A stretch of DNA of 26,140 nt, taken from the NCBI GenBank assembly GCA_035574175.1, contig DATLZB010000244.1, forward strand, positions 1 to 26,140, in the 5' to 3' direction. Position numbers and translations under genes: made by a program. This DNA comes from DATLZB01 sp035574175. GTDB taxonomy: Bacteria > Pseudomonadota > Alphaproteobacteria > Rhizobiales > Hyphomicrobiaceae. Of this stretch, positions 1 to 7,482 are shown one piece after another. Each line of letters opens with the position of its first letter. The first letter of the stretch is position 1. Below the pieces are notes generated by a model. That model had not been told where the DNA came from. It worked only from the letters and a program-made list of their open reading frames with translations, and searched no databases.

Positions 1-53
1 CAAGCGCGCCAGTGCACGGCGGACCCTTCTTATCCGTGACAACGGGGAGCAGG

Positions 54-110
54 TCAGTGCTCCTTCAGGACCGCGATGATCTGCTGCTCGCTGAACCGGC
101 TCTTACGCAT
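54..110 (-). pseudogene. IS3-family OrfA N-terminal fragment
   Basis: Eighteen codons read MRKSRFSEQQIIAVLKEH and then stop. This is the start of the small OrfA transposase (helix-turn-helix subunit) of IS3-family elements, which normally runs to about 90-100 residues before a frameshift into OrfB. A purine-rich ribosome-binding sequence (GAGGAGA) still precedes the ATG. Nothing downstream resembles the rest of OrfA, so the element is truncated here and cannot encode a transposase. The family match is made by eye from a short motif; the fragment status is clear. Confidence 0.6.
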
Positions 111-145
111 GACGTCCGTCTCCTCATCGTGGGACGGACTCTACA

Positions 146-277
146 TCAGAACGGGTACTCGTTGGGAGTGAGGGTCACCGCCAGCAAGGTGAGCGTGCGC
201 CAGCGGCCGTCTGGAGCGAAGCCCTTCAGCCGCTCGGCAGCGCGCTCTCTCAAGTCGTTCGAGTACGGCTTGGCCAT
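146..277 (-). pseudogene. IS630-family transposase remnant, internally deleted
   Basis: A 43-codon frame begins MAKPYSNDLRERAAERLKG, the usual N-terminus of IS630-type (DDE) transposases with their helix-turn-helix domain. It then jumps to RWRTLTLLA, which resembles a segment from the catalytic half of the same family, and ends after a few unrelated residues. A full IS630 transposase is about 340 residues, so most of the protein has been deleted. The fragment lies on the same strand as the IS3 OrfA scrap and directly upstream of it, suggesting nested or sequential insertion followed by decay. Confidence 0.55.
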
Positions 278-570
278 GCATGCCCGGCCCCTCTCCGGCA
301 TGCAGCTTGAACCACTTTTGGGAATCCCTCCCGATTCCGCCTAACACTGAAACGCTCTAAAGGACGGCTACGATGGTGAGCGCGGTCCAGTCGCCCTACG
401 GGATCCTTCGGCGCAACGCCGCTGCTCTGCCTCCTACACCGCGCCCCGGGACGCCAGCCGGCAGGGTCCCGTTTTGCAATTGGAGGTGTTCAGAAGGACT
501 GGGTAAGCCTGCTTGGTGCACGATTGCAAACAAAAGGCCCAACAATCTCAGGCACGAACCGGTGCGGTCC
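278..570. other. No recognisable gene
   Basis: Between the transposase scrap and the tRNA fragment I see no coding region with family features, ribosome-binding site or RNA gene. Short open frames here give low-complexity translations typical of chance frames in GC-rich DNA. It is probably degraded mobile-element sequence. Confidence 0.5.
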
Positions 571-619
571 CAGCTTCCCAAGCTGAGTGTCGAGGGTTCG
601 ATTCCCTTCGCCCGCTCCA
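571..619 (+). other. 3' fragment of a tRNA-Gly(CCC) gene, probable att site
   Basis: This stretch folds as the 3' half of a tRNA. It has an anticodon arm CAGC/GCTG with loop TTCCCAA (anticodon CCC, 577-579), a T arm with stem 592-596/604-608 and loop TTCGATT, the acceptor 3' strand CGCCCGC (609-615), discriminator T and an encoded CCA (617-619). The matching 5' acceptor strand GCGGGCG and a D arm are absent upstream, so this is not a working tRNA gene. Elements that integrate into tRNA 3' ends leave exactly such a duplicated fragment at their far end. Together with the IS scraps to the left, the natural reading is an att site, with the element lying leftwards, out of the window. Confidence 0.7.
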
Positions 620-639
620 ATCCTTTCATTGTCCGGCCC

Positions 640-689
640 GGAGACATGGGTGACAGGTCATACCTGAGCAGGGTGTTACCCATGTGTCC
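640..689. repeat. Imperfect inverted repeat, possible IS terminal repeats
   Basis: The arms GGAGACATGGGTGACA (640-655) and TGTTACCCATGTGTCC (674-689) are inverted copies matching at 14 of 16 positions, separated by 18 bases. A degraded third copy, TCACCTATGCTATGTCTCGG, follows at about 701-720. ACATGGGT-type ends next to decayed transposase DNA suggest leftover insertion-sequence termini. There is no T-tract, so a terminator is less likely. The assignment to a specific IS family is not secure. Confidence 0.4.
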
Positions 690-777
690 GCTACGATTCG
701 TCACCTATGCTATGTCTCGGGTCGCTCAGTTGCCTTTCCAGAGACCTGGCTGACGTGAACGGCGCTGATCGGCTTCT

Positions 778-2286
778 CTAAGGGCGCGGCATGCCGGTCG
801 CAAAGCGCTGCCGGTAGAGCTGGTAGAGCGGCGGCAACAACAGGACGGCGAGCGCAATCGCCAAAATGGTTGCTGAAAGCGGCCGCGTGAAGAACACCGT
901 GGGATCGCCCTGGCTGATGGCGAGCGCGCGACGGAGCTGCTGTTCGGCGAGCGGCCCTAGGATCAGCCCGATGATGGCGGGCGCCACCGGCATGTCGGCA
1001 CAGCGCATCAAATATCCCATGAGGCCGAAAACGAGGAGCATGCCGAGGTCGAAAACCGAGCCGTGCAGGCTGAACACGCCCAAGGTGGCGAACACCATGA
1101 TGCCGGCATAGAGATGCGGGCGCGGGATGGCGAGCAGGCGCACCCACACACCGGCAAGCGGCAGGTTGAGAACGAGCAGCATAACGTTGCCGATGTACAG
1201 ACTGGCGATCAGGCCCCAGATGAGATCGGCGTTGCTCTGAAACAGCAACGGTCCGGGCTGCAGGCCGTACTGTTGGAACGCGGCCAGCATGATTGCCGCG
1301 GTCGCCGAGGTCGGCAAGCCGAGCGTCAGCAGCGGCACCAATACGCCGGTCACGGCGGCGTTGTTGGTCGCCTCCGGACCGGCGACCCCCTCGATGGCGC
1401 CTTGACCGAACTCCTCCGGGTGCTTGGTGAGCTTCTTTTCGACCGAATAGGACAGGAAGGTGGGGATCTCGGCCCCACCGGCGGGCAGCGTGCCGAACGG
1501 GAAGCCGATGAAGGCGCCCCGCAGCCAGGGCAGCACCGAGCGGCGCCACTCGGCGGCCGTCATCCATACGCGTCCCACCACCGGAATGATTGTCTCACGC
1601 CGCAAAGCCTCACGCGATAGTACGAAAAGCGCTTCGCCGACCGCGAACAAGCCGACGGCGAGAATCACGACCGGGATGCCGTCGAGCAGTTCGGAAAGCC
1701 CCAGCGTCAGCCGCGCCTGGCCTGTCTGCATATCGATGCCGACGAGGCCGAGGGTGAGACCGAGGAAGAGGCTTGCAAGCCCGCGCAACAGCGAGGTGCC
1801 GAGCACCGCCGTCACGGTGGTGAAGGCAAGCAGCATGAGCGCGAAATAGTCGGCAGGGCCGAAACCCAACGCGAAGCGGACCACAGTCGGAGCGAACAAC
1901 GCCACGCCGAAGGTCGCAATGGTGCCAGCCACGAACGAGCCTATGGCAGCGGTGGCGAGCGCGGCGGCGCCGCGGCCGCGCTTGGCCATCATGTGCCCCT
2001 CGATGGCGGTGACGACGGAGGAGTTCTCGCCCGGCGTATTGAGCAGGATGGAGGTTGTCGAGCTGCCGTACATGGCACCGTAGTAGATGCCGCCGAACAT
2101 GATGAAGGCGCCAACCGGGTCGAGCTTACCGGTGGCGGGAAGCAGCAGAGCAACGGTGAGCGCGGGGCCGATGCCGGGCAGCACGCCGACCGCCGTGCCG
2201 AGGGTCACACCGACCAGCGCCCACAGCAGGTTGGTGGCCGTCAGGGCCACGCCGAAGCCATGCAGCAGACCGCTCATTGCGTCCAT
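778..2286 (-). CDS. tctA: TTT transporter large permease subunit TctA
   Basis: Large membrane subunit of a tripartite tricarboxylate transporter, which moves an organic acid delivered by a periplasmic TctC receptor across the inner membrane, driven by ion gradient. The 502-residue product has about twelve hydrophobic segments and the family hallmarks near the N-terminus: GVLPGIGPALTVALLLP at about residue 35, followed by YGAMYGSSTTSILLNTPGE. A second similar half contains PAGGAEIPTFLSYSVEK and GLPTSATAAIMLAAF. I chose the ATG at 2286 because its A is shared with the TGA stop of tctB (TGATG) and GGAG lies six bases upstream; an in-frame GTG at 2298 is the alternative. It is the last gene of the cluster. 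Confidence 0.93.
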   Translation of the reverse strand: MDAMSGLLHGFGVALTATNLLWALVGVTLGTAVGVLPGIGPALTVALLLPATGKLDPVGAFIMFGGIYYGAMYGSSTTSILLNTPGENSSVVTAIEGHMMAKRGRGAAALATAAIGSFVAGTIATFGVALFAPTVVRFALGFGPADYFALMLLAFTTVTAVLGTSLLRGLASLFLGLTLGLVGIDMQTGQARLTLGLSELLDGIPVVILAVGLFAVGEALFVLSREALRRETIIPVVGRVWMTAAEWRRSVLPWLRGAFIGFPFGTLPAGGAEIPTFLSYSVEKKLTKHPEEFGQGAIEGVAGPEATNNAAVTGVLVPLLTLGLPTSATAAIMLAAFQQYGLQPGPLLFQSNADLIWGLIASLYIGNVMLLVLNLPLAGVWVRLLAIPRPHLYAGIMVFATLGVFSLHGSVFDLGMLLVFGLMGYLMRCADMPVAPAIIGLILGPLAEQQLRRALAISQGDPTVFFTRPLSATILAIALAVLLLPPLYQLYRQRFATGMPRP

Positions 2287-2813
2287 CAGAAACTCCACAG
2301 GCGCCCTGCTGGCAGGTACAGCCCCAGGCCCAAGGTGAAGGCCAGGAAGACCGTCGCGGTAAAGGCGAGAGCGATGGCGAAATCCCGGAGCACGGAGCGG
2401 CTACCGAAGGCGACCGTTACACACAGAAAGAGCGTGGTCGTTGCCACAACGAAGCCGAGCGGCCGCATCAGCAGGACAGAGAGCGCCAAGCCAACGGCCA
2501 TCAGTGCGACGCGCCCCATGAGGCGCAACGTGTCTTGAGGCGAAGCGGGCAGAGCGAGGGGGGCCGCCCATTCCACCCGCCAGCGGCGGCGCAGGGCATC
2601 GAGTGTCAGCAACAGGCCGATCAGGGCGAGCCCCACGCCCACCGCTCTGGGAAACACCTCCGGGCCGACGCGCGCGTAAGTCTGAGCGCCGGCCACGGCT
2701 CCGCCCTGGATCACTACGAAAACGCCAAGGGCGGCGAACGCCAGCCCGAGGACCATCGCGCTCGCGACTCCCGGAGGCCGTGAGGGCCTCCGGTCCGCAG
2801 TCTCGGCATTCAC
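2286..2813 (-). CDS. tctB: TTT transporter small permease subunit TctB
   Basis: Small membrane subunit of the tripartite tricarboxylate transporter, partner of TctA. The 175 residues hold four predicted membrane helices (roughly residues 18-38, 51-72, 99-117 and the C-terminal 125-170 region, which may hold two), the usual length and layout for TctB, a family conserved in topology more than in sequence. The GTG start overlaps the tctC stop as GTGA, a four-base overlap indicating translational coupling. The stop overlaps the tctA ATG by one base. Its identity rests mainly on position between tctC and tctA and on topology. Confidence 0.88.
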   Translation of the reverse strand: MNAETADRRPSRPPGVASAMVLGLAFAALGVFVVIQGGAVAGAQTYARVGPEVFPRAVGVGLALIGLLLTLDALRRRWRVEWAAPLALPASPQDTLRLMGRVALMAVGLALSVLLMRPLGFVVATTTLFLCVTVAFGSRSVLRDFAIALAFTATVFLAFTLGLGLYLPAGRLWSF

Positions 2814-3793
2814 TTTATGAGGCCCAGTTTCTCGAGCACCCCCGTGGTCCGGGCGGTCTCAGTCTCGATGTACTTGCGGAAGGCGTCACCGGCCAGGTAG
2901 GCGCTTTCCCAGCGGTTCTTGGCCAAGTGTTCCTGCCAAGTCTTCGACTTCACCACAGTGTCGATCAACGCGAGGTACGCCTTGGTCTGCTCAGGCGACA
3001 GCCCGGGGGGCGCTGCAATGCCGCGCCAGTTGGACAGCGTGACGTCGAGGCCCTGCTCCTTCAGCGTCGGGATATCGACGCCCTTCAACCGCTCCTCCGC
3101 CGACACACCGAGCGCCCGCAGATTGCCGGCCCTTACCTGTTCGATCAGCTCGCTGAAGCCGCCGACGCCAGCAGTCACCTGGCCTCCCACGATCGCTGCA
3201 AGCGAGTCGCCTCCGCCCGAGAAGGCAATGTAGTTGACCTGCTTGGGATCGACGCCGGCGGCCTGCGCGATCAGACCGGCGAAAATATGATCGGTGCCGC
3301 CCGCCGAGCCCCCCGCCCAGGATACCGCGGCCGGGTTTGCCTTCAGCTTGGCCGCAAGGTCCTTGATGGAGTTGATGGGCGAGGCCTTCGGCACCACCAC
3401 CAGCAGATATTCGCTGGTGAGGCGGGCGATGGGTGTGACATTGAGCAGCGTCACCGGCGACTTGTTGGTAGCGAACGAGGCCACCATGCCGAAGCCACCA
3501 ACGATCATGGCGTTGCCGCTGCCCGTCTTGTTGCGGATGAACTGGGCAAGACCGATGGCGCCGCCAGCGCCGCCTACGTTGATCACCGAGCCCCCTTTGC
3601 CGAGCCCCTCTTTCTCGATCGTGTCGAGCACAGCGCGCGCGGTGCGATCATAACCGCCGCCCGGCGCGGCCGGCGCCATGATCTCGAGATTGTCGATGGC
3701 CCAGGCCGTTTGCCCGGCCGGCGTCAGCACCAAGGCCAAGGCGCCCAGCGCGACCATGCCGGCTCGGCGTGGCCCGAAAGTTCGTTCTCCCAT
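2810..3793 (-). CDS. tctC: TctC/Bug-family periplasmic solute receptor (first copy)
   Basis: Extracytoplasmic binding protein that would capture a carboxylate and hand it to TctAB. The 327-residue product starts with a signal peptide: basic residues GPRR, a hydrophobic stretch, and probable cleavage after QTAWA near residue 32. The mature start contains APGGGYDRTAR, which matches the ligand-loop region of TctC/Bug proteins. Further on it has VINVGGAGGAIGLAQF and VSWAGGSAGGTDHIFAG, both typical of the fold. A strong Shine-Dalgarno (GGAGG) precedes the ATG. It lies 36 bases downstream of the lyase gene and overlaps tctB. Its ligand cannot be read from sequence; the neighbouring enzymes suggest a di- or tricarboxylate. 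Confidence 0.92.
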   Translation of the reverse strand: MGERTFGPRRAGMVALGALALVLTPAGQTAWAIDNLEIMAPAAPGGGYDRTARAVLDTIEKEGLGKGGSVINVGGAGGAIGLAQFIRNKTGSGNAMIVGGFGMVASFATNKSPVTLLNVTPIARLTSEYLLVVVPKASPINSIKDLAAKLKANPAAVSWAGGSAGGTDHIFAGLIAQAAGVDPKQVNYIAFSGGGDSLAAIVGGQVTAGVGGFSELIEQVRAGNLRALGVSAEERLKGVDIPTLKEQGLDVTLSNWRGIAAPPGLSPEQTKAYLALIDTVVKSKTWQEHLAKNRWESAYLAGDAFRKYIETETARTTGVLEKLGLIK

Positions 3794-3829
3794 GATTTCC
3801 TCCTTGATACTCAGGCTGCGATTTCCAAC

Positions 3830-4750
3830 TCAGTCGCGGCGGGATGTCCAACGCTTTTCCAGCTCATCGAGGGCGGCGAGCCCCATCAACTCGTTGAGCT
3901 TGCCGAACGGCACCATGAGGTCCGGTCGCTGCCGCGGCGTTGGCGCATCGATGGTCTCGGCGAAGGCATCGAGTGCGTTCATCATGCCGCGCAGTGCTGA
4001 ACTCGTCAGCATGCGGGAGTAGGAGACCACCGCGACGCCGAGGTCCTGGAGCTGGCGCGGCGTGAGCAGGGGCGTGGTTCCGCGCTCGATGAGGCCGAAG
4101 CCCATGTTGATGGAGAGGGGCTTCGTCACGGCGCGCGCCACCTTGGCGATGTCCTCGGCCGACATCAGTGCGTCCGGGAACAGGATGTCGGCGCCGGCCT
4201 CGGCATAGATGTTAAGCCTGTCGATCACCTCGTTGAGGCCGTCGGTGGCAGCGGCATCGGTGCGCGCCCGGATCAGGAAATCGGGGTCGCGGCGAGCATC
4301 CACCGCCGCCTTGACCTTCTCCGCCATCTCACCGGCCGGGATGACGCGCTTGCCAGGCATGTGCCCGCAGCGTTTCGGCCACACCTGATCCTCGATGGAT
4401 ATGGCGGCAAGTCCGGCCTGCTCGAAGGCGCGCACGACAAAATAGACGTTGAGCGGCCCGCCGTAGCCGGTGTCCGCATCAGCGAGCAACGGAATACCGA
4501 CGCAGGCGGCCAGCGCCCGGCAGGCGCGCAAGTTCTCATCGAAGGTCAGGATACCGCGGTCGGCCCAGCCGAGCACACTCTCGGACACGCCAGCGCCGCT
4601 GATGGCGGCCGCCTTGTAGCCATAGGACTCAACCAGGCGGGCGCTGAAGCCGTTGAAGATGCCCGGCAGCACCAGAATGTCCCTGCTCTCGACGAGCTCA
4701 CGAAAGCGGCGGCGGTCAGCGGTCATGGTCACGTCCGTCGGGGATCGCAT
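3830..4750 (-). CDS. Isocitrate lyase/PEP mutase superfamily enzyme
   Basis: A 306-residue alpha/beta-barrel enzyme of the isocitrate lyase/phosphoenolpyruvate mutase superfamily, which makes or breaks C-C or C-P bonds in 2-hydroxy- or 2-oxo-acids. Seen in sequence: LADADTGYGG (Asp91 and Asp93, Mg2+ binding), SIEDQVWPKRCGH (Cys128 at the catalytic-loop position of lyases) and FLIRARTDA. The Cys favours a lyase such as methylisocitrate, dimethylmalate or another 2-substituted malate lyase; oxaloacetate decarboxylase is also possible. It differs clearly from the second superfamily member at 6157-7077 and lacks that protein's PrpB-like C-terminus. The ATG at 4750 lies nine bases after the MmgE/PrpD stop; an ATG at 4726 is a possible alternative. 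Both have weak ribosome-binding sites. Confidence 0.85.
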   Translation of the reverse strand: MRSPTDVTMTADRRRFRELVESRDILVLPGIFNGFSARLVESYGYKAAAISGAGVSESVLGWADRGILTFDENLRACRALAACVGIPLLADADTGYGGPLNVYFVVRAFEQAGLAAISIEDQVWPKRCGHMPGKRVIPAGEMAEKVKAAVDARRDPDFLIRARTDAAATDGLNEVIDRLNIYAEAGADILFPDALMSAEDIAKVARAVTKPLSINMGFGLIERGTTPLLTPRQLQDLGVAVVSYSRMLTSSALRGMMNALDAFAETIDAPTPRQRPDLMVPFGKLNELMGLAALDELEKRWTSRRD

Positions 4751-4759
4751 TCACGTCGC

Positions 4760-6160
4760 TCAGGCCACGCGCAACAGCCCGATGAGCTCGCGCGCGTCTG
4801 CGAGCCGCTCCAGGCCCAGCATAGCGTCCACAAGCCCGTCCTGCTGCCTTGGCGGAAGCGCGGCGCGCGTCAGTTTGCGAAACTTGTCGACGATGTCGGC
4901 CTCGCTGGCGAAAGACTGCTCGCTGCCGCGCGGAGCCTCGCGCGTCTCGGTGTGCACGGAGCCGTCGGTGAGGTGAACCTCGACGCGCACCTTGTGGCGG
5001 TAGTTCGAGCCCAAGGCGGTGATGCTGGGGTCGTGTACGACCTGCACCCGCCTGGAGAATGCCATGCGGGCGGCGTCGTGCACCGCCTCGGGCTTGAACT
5101 GGTCGACGAACACGTCGCCCTCGAGCAGCAGGGTGGCGACGCAGAAGGGCAGGTTGAGCTGGGCGGACGTCAAACCCTCGGGCCGGTACGGCCAGCCGAC
5201 ATGATCGACGGTGACCTGGGAGCCGTAAACGACGATCTTGACCACCTCGTCGGGCTTGAACGGGCGCCGCTGCTGAATGTCGCGGATGGCATCGAGCGTC
5301 GTGTGATTGCTGCCCACACAGGAGTAGAACTTGAGCGAGATGCGCAGCGTCTCCCACCGCTCGCCGAGGCCGGCGCTCAACGCGGAGAGCTGGAAGCGGT
5401 CGGTCGATCGCGAGAACGTCGTGCAGAAGCCGCCGTAGGGCGCCTCGAACACGTCAATTATTCCGGTGAAGCCGTCTCTCGCAAACAGCGCGCCGTAAAG
5501 CCCGCTCTGTGCCGAGCGCCCGGCGTGCATCCGCTTGACCATGGCGCCGTACTGCGCCGCCATCAAACCGGCCGACTGGGTGCCGGCGATGCCGAGCGCG
5601 TGCACCGTGCGCCCCTCATCGAGCCCCAGACCGCGTGCCGCTGCGGCAGCGGCCGAGAACACGCCGAGCGTGGCGCCAGAGTGCCAACCCTGGCCGATAT
5701 GCTCCTGGCCCATGCAAAGGCCGACGCGGGGGCCGACCTCATAGCCCGCGACAGCCGCAGAGATGAACTCGCGCCCGGAGAGGGCGGCGTGGGATTCGGC
5801 AACCGCCACCAGGGCCGGCAGCGTGACGGCGCCGACATGCAGCACGCCCTGGCGATGCACGTCGTCGAGCTCGAAGCTTTGCACCTCGGTGCCGTTGACG
5901 AGGGCGGCATGGGGCGAGGAGAGCTTGTAAGGCGTGCCCCACACGCTGGTCGCGCGGGTCGAATCGAGCGCGCTCAGCGTTCGCTGCAGGATGCGACACC
6001 ACTCCAGGTTCGCGCCATACAGTGCGCAGCCGAGCGCATCGAGCATCAGCAGCTTGATACGCTGGACCACCTCGCTGGGAACCTTCTCGTAAGTCAGATC
6101 CGCCACGAAGCGGGCGATGGCGCGTGTGTGGACGTTATCGACGGTGGCGGCCGCGCTCAT
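4760..6160 (-). CDS. MmgE/PrpD family protein (2-methylcitrate-dehydratase-like)
   Basis: The 466-residue protein belongs to the MmgE/PrpD family, whose characterised members dehydrate 2-methylcitrate or related hydroxy-tricarboxylates without an iron-sulfur cluster; cis-aconitate decarboxylase is a relative. Family features are LLMLDALGCALYGA near residue 40, a helical core with FELDDVHRQGVLHVGA around residue 120, followed by PALVAVAE, and a conserved region beginning LKFYSCVGSNHTTLDAI near residue 280. Its ATG overlaps the upstream PrpB-like gene stop as ATGA, so both are likely co-translated. The pairing suggests consecutive steps: dehydration/hydration, then C-C cleavage. Without a neighbouring methylcitrate synthase or aconitase its substrate is open, so I assign no symbol. 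Confidence 0.88.
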   Translation of the reverse strand: MSAAATVDNVHTRAIARFVADLTYEKVPSEVVQRIKLLMLDALGCALYGANLEWCRILQRTLSALDSTRATSVWGTPYKLSSPHAALVNGTEVQSFELDDVHRQGVLHVGAVTLPALVAVAESHAALSGREFISAAVAGYEVGPRVGLCMGQEHIGQGWHSGATLGVFSAAAAAARGLGLDEGRTVHALGIAGTQSAGLMAAQYGAMVKRMHAGRSAQSGLYGALFARDGFTGIIDVFEAPYGGFCTTFSRSTDRFQLSALSAGLGERWETLRISLKFYSCVGSNHTTLDAIRDIQQRRPFKPDEVVKIVVYGSQVTVDHVGWPYRPEGLTSAQLNLPFCVATLLLEGDVFVDQFKPEAVHDAARMAFSRRVQVVHDPSITALGSNYRHKVRVEVHLTDGSVHTETREAPRGSEQSFASEADIVDKFRKLTRAALPPRQQDGLVDAMLGLERLADARELIGLLRVA

Positions 6161-7077
6161 GTTTCATCCCGGCTGCCGGGGAGCACCGTCCGCGCGATGG
6201 CGGAGTCGAGCGCCTCGTAATCGTAGTAACCAAGCACGTTATAGAGCTCTGCCCGGGTCATCATCTCCTCGATCATCTCCCCGACCTGGCCCTCCTTACG
6301 GAGAAGGCCGTAGAAGTCCGCCATGGCGCGCGAGGCGATGCGAAAGGCGGAGACTGGATAGATCACCACCTCGTAGCCGAGCGCCTGCCACTCGGAGAGA
6401 CCCAATTCGGGAGTGCGTCCAAACTCCGTCATGTTGGCGAGGAGCGGCGCCCTCACCTCTTCGCGCACACGCTTGATGTCTTCGCGCGAGGCGAGGGCCT
6501 CGACGAAAATGAGATCGGCGCCGGCCGCCGCGTACCTGTTGGCACGAACGATGGCGTCATCGAGAGAAGCGGCAGCCGCATCGGTGCGGGCGCAGAGGAG
6601 GATATCGACGGCGGCCTTCTTGGCGGCCGCCACCTTGCGGCACATGTCGTCCACGGAAATGAGGCGCTTGTCGTTCAGGTGGCCGCATTTTTTGGGAAAC
6701 TGCTGGTCCTCGATCTGCACGCAGGCGGCGCCAATCTCCTCCAACGCACGTACGGCGTGCATCACGTTGAGGGCCTCACCGAAGCCGGTGTCACAGTCGA
6801 CGATGAGCGGCAGGGAGGCGGCGCGCACAATTTCGCGGGCGCGTCGCGACACATCCTCGAGCGTGATGAGGCCGAGATCGGGCAGTGCCATTGAAGCCGA
6901 CAGGGCCGCACCCGAGAGGTAGAGCGCCTCGAAACCGGCGCGGCGGGCGAGCAGCGCAGACATGCCATCGTGCGCCCCCGGCACGGCGAGAGCCTTCCGG
7001 CTTGCGATCAGCTCCCTCAACTGCCGCCCATGGCTGTGGCGGCCGTCGCCGGCCCCCTCGAGCCAAGTCCGCCCCAT
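6157..7077 (-). CDS. prpB: Methylisocitrate lyase-like enzyme (PrpB family)
   Basis: A 306-residue isocitrate-lyase-superfamily enzyme close to PrpB, which cleaves 2-methylisocitrate to pyruvate and succinate. Visible motifs are IVDCDTGFGE (Asp94 and Asp96, Mg2+ site), IEDQQFPKKCGH (catalytic Cys131) and LLCARTDA. The C-terminus, LLANMTEFGRTPELGLSE then VVIYPVSAFRIASRAM and MMTRAELYNVLGYYDYE, follows PrpB closely. The open frame extends much further upstream, but AAAGGAGGAG sits a few bases before the ATG at 7077 and the upstream translation has no family similarity, so this start is firm. It overlaps the MmgE/PrpD gene by four bases. The family is clear; the actual substrate could be a related 2-alkylisocitrate or 2-alkylmalate. 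Confidence 0.86.
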   Translation of the reverse strand: MGRTWLEGAGDGRHSHGRQLRELIASRKALAVPGAHDGMSALLARRAGFEALYLSGAALSASMALPDLGLITLEDVSRRAREIVRAASLPLIVDCDTGFGEALNVMHAVRALEEIGAACVQIEDQQFPKKCGHLNDKRLISVDDMCRKVAAAKKAAVDILLCARTDAAAASLDDAIVRANRYAAAGADLIFVEALASREDIKRVREEVRAPLLANMTEFGRTPELGLSEWQALGYEVVIYPVSAFRIASRAMADFYGLLRKEGQVGEMIEEMMTRAELYNVLGYYDYEALDSAIARTVLPGSRDET

Positions 7078-7482
7078 AGAAGCTCCTCCTTTGGCAGGCG
7101 CGAACCTAGTCAGCCGGCCCGGGTCTGTCCATGGAGAGAAAGTCGCGCCGCGTCTCGACCGTCGACAGGGACGTCGATTTACGGCGCCCATCCTGCATCC
7201 TGCGGCCCGCACCGCAAACGCGATCGCGGCGGCGCTCGCGCGCCCGACCGACTGCGGATCCCAACAAGGAAGCGGCCCGGTGTCGCGCGTTATTTCGCCG
7301 GGCGGATGTTGCCGATTGGCGCGGAACAGGTGGCGAAATCGTACGTCTTCTTCACGTCGGCCAGGTGCTTGTGGCACGGCCGTCCGCGCGGTGCGGCCCC
7401 ACGACTTCGAAGCCTCCGCCCTGGCCCGGTCCGGGTCATGGCAGAAGTTCCGTGCCACAACCCTGCCGGCCTGATCGGTGCG
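7078..7482. other. Non-coding gap within the minus-strand cluster
   Basis: About 405 bases separate the DUF3500 gene from the PrpB-like gene. I find no convincing full-length gene. The right half holds a minus-strand stretch whose translation looks partly protein-like in two frames (see the possible degraded ORF). The rest shows only random-looking open frames. The gap may hold the promoter for the prpB-like to tctA genes, but I could not pick a clear -35/-10 pair. Confidence 0.5.
7290..7439 (-). pseudogene. Possible short or frameshifted ORF
   Basis: A 49-codon minus-strand frame ends with a protein-like, cysteine-containing tail reading CHKHLADVKKTYDFATCSAP and then IGNIRPAK before TAA, while its first 20 codons are low-complexity and arginine-rich. 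A neighbouring frame just upstream reads GRVVARNFCHDPDRARAEAS, which looks better than this frame's own N-terminus. A one-base shift would join the two into a protein of about 55-60 residues. This could be a decayed small gene, a sequencing frameshift or chance. No family is recognised. Confidence 0.25.

Noticed and set aside
500..620. A complete tRNA or tmRNA gene
   Set aside because: Only the anticodon arm onward is tRNA-like. No D arm and no 5' acceptor strand pairing with CGCCCGC are found upstream, and no tmRNA tag-coding frame is visible.
396..704. 102-codon minus-strand frame containing AKGIEPSTLSLGSWDR
   Set aside because: This peptide is the antisense translation of the tRNA-Gly 3' fragment, a common source of false hypothetical proteins.
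4361..6220. 619-codon open frame on the plus strand opposite MmgE/PrpD
   Set aside because: It is antisense to two well-supported genes, its translation is rich in Arg, Gly, Ala and His without any domain, and no ribosome-binding site fits; it is a by-product of GC-rich codon use.
7078..7458. N-terminal 127-residue extension of the PrpB-like protein
   Set aside because: A strong ribosome-binding site directly precedes the ATG at 7077, and the extension has no similarity to the family.
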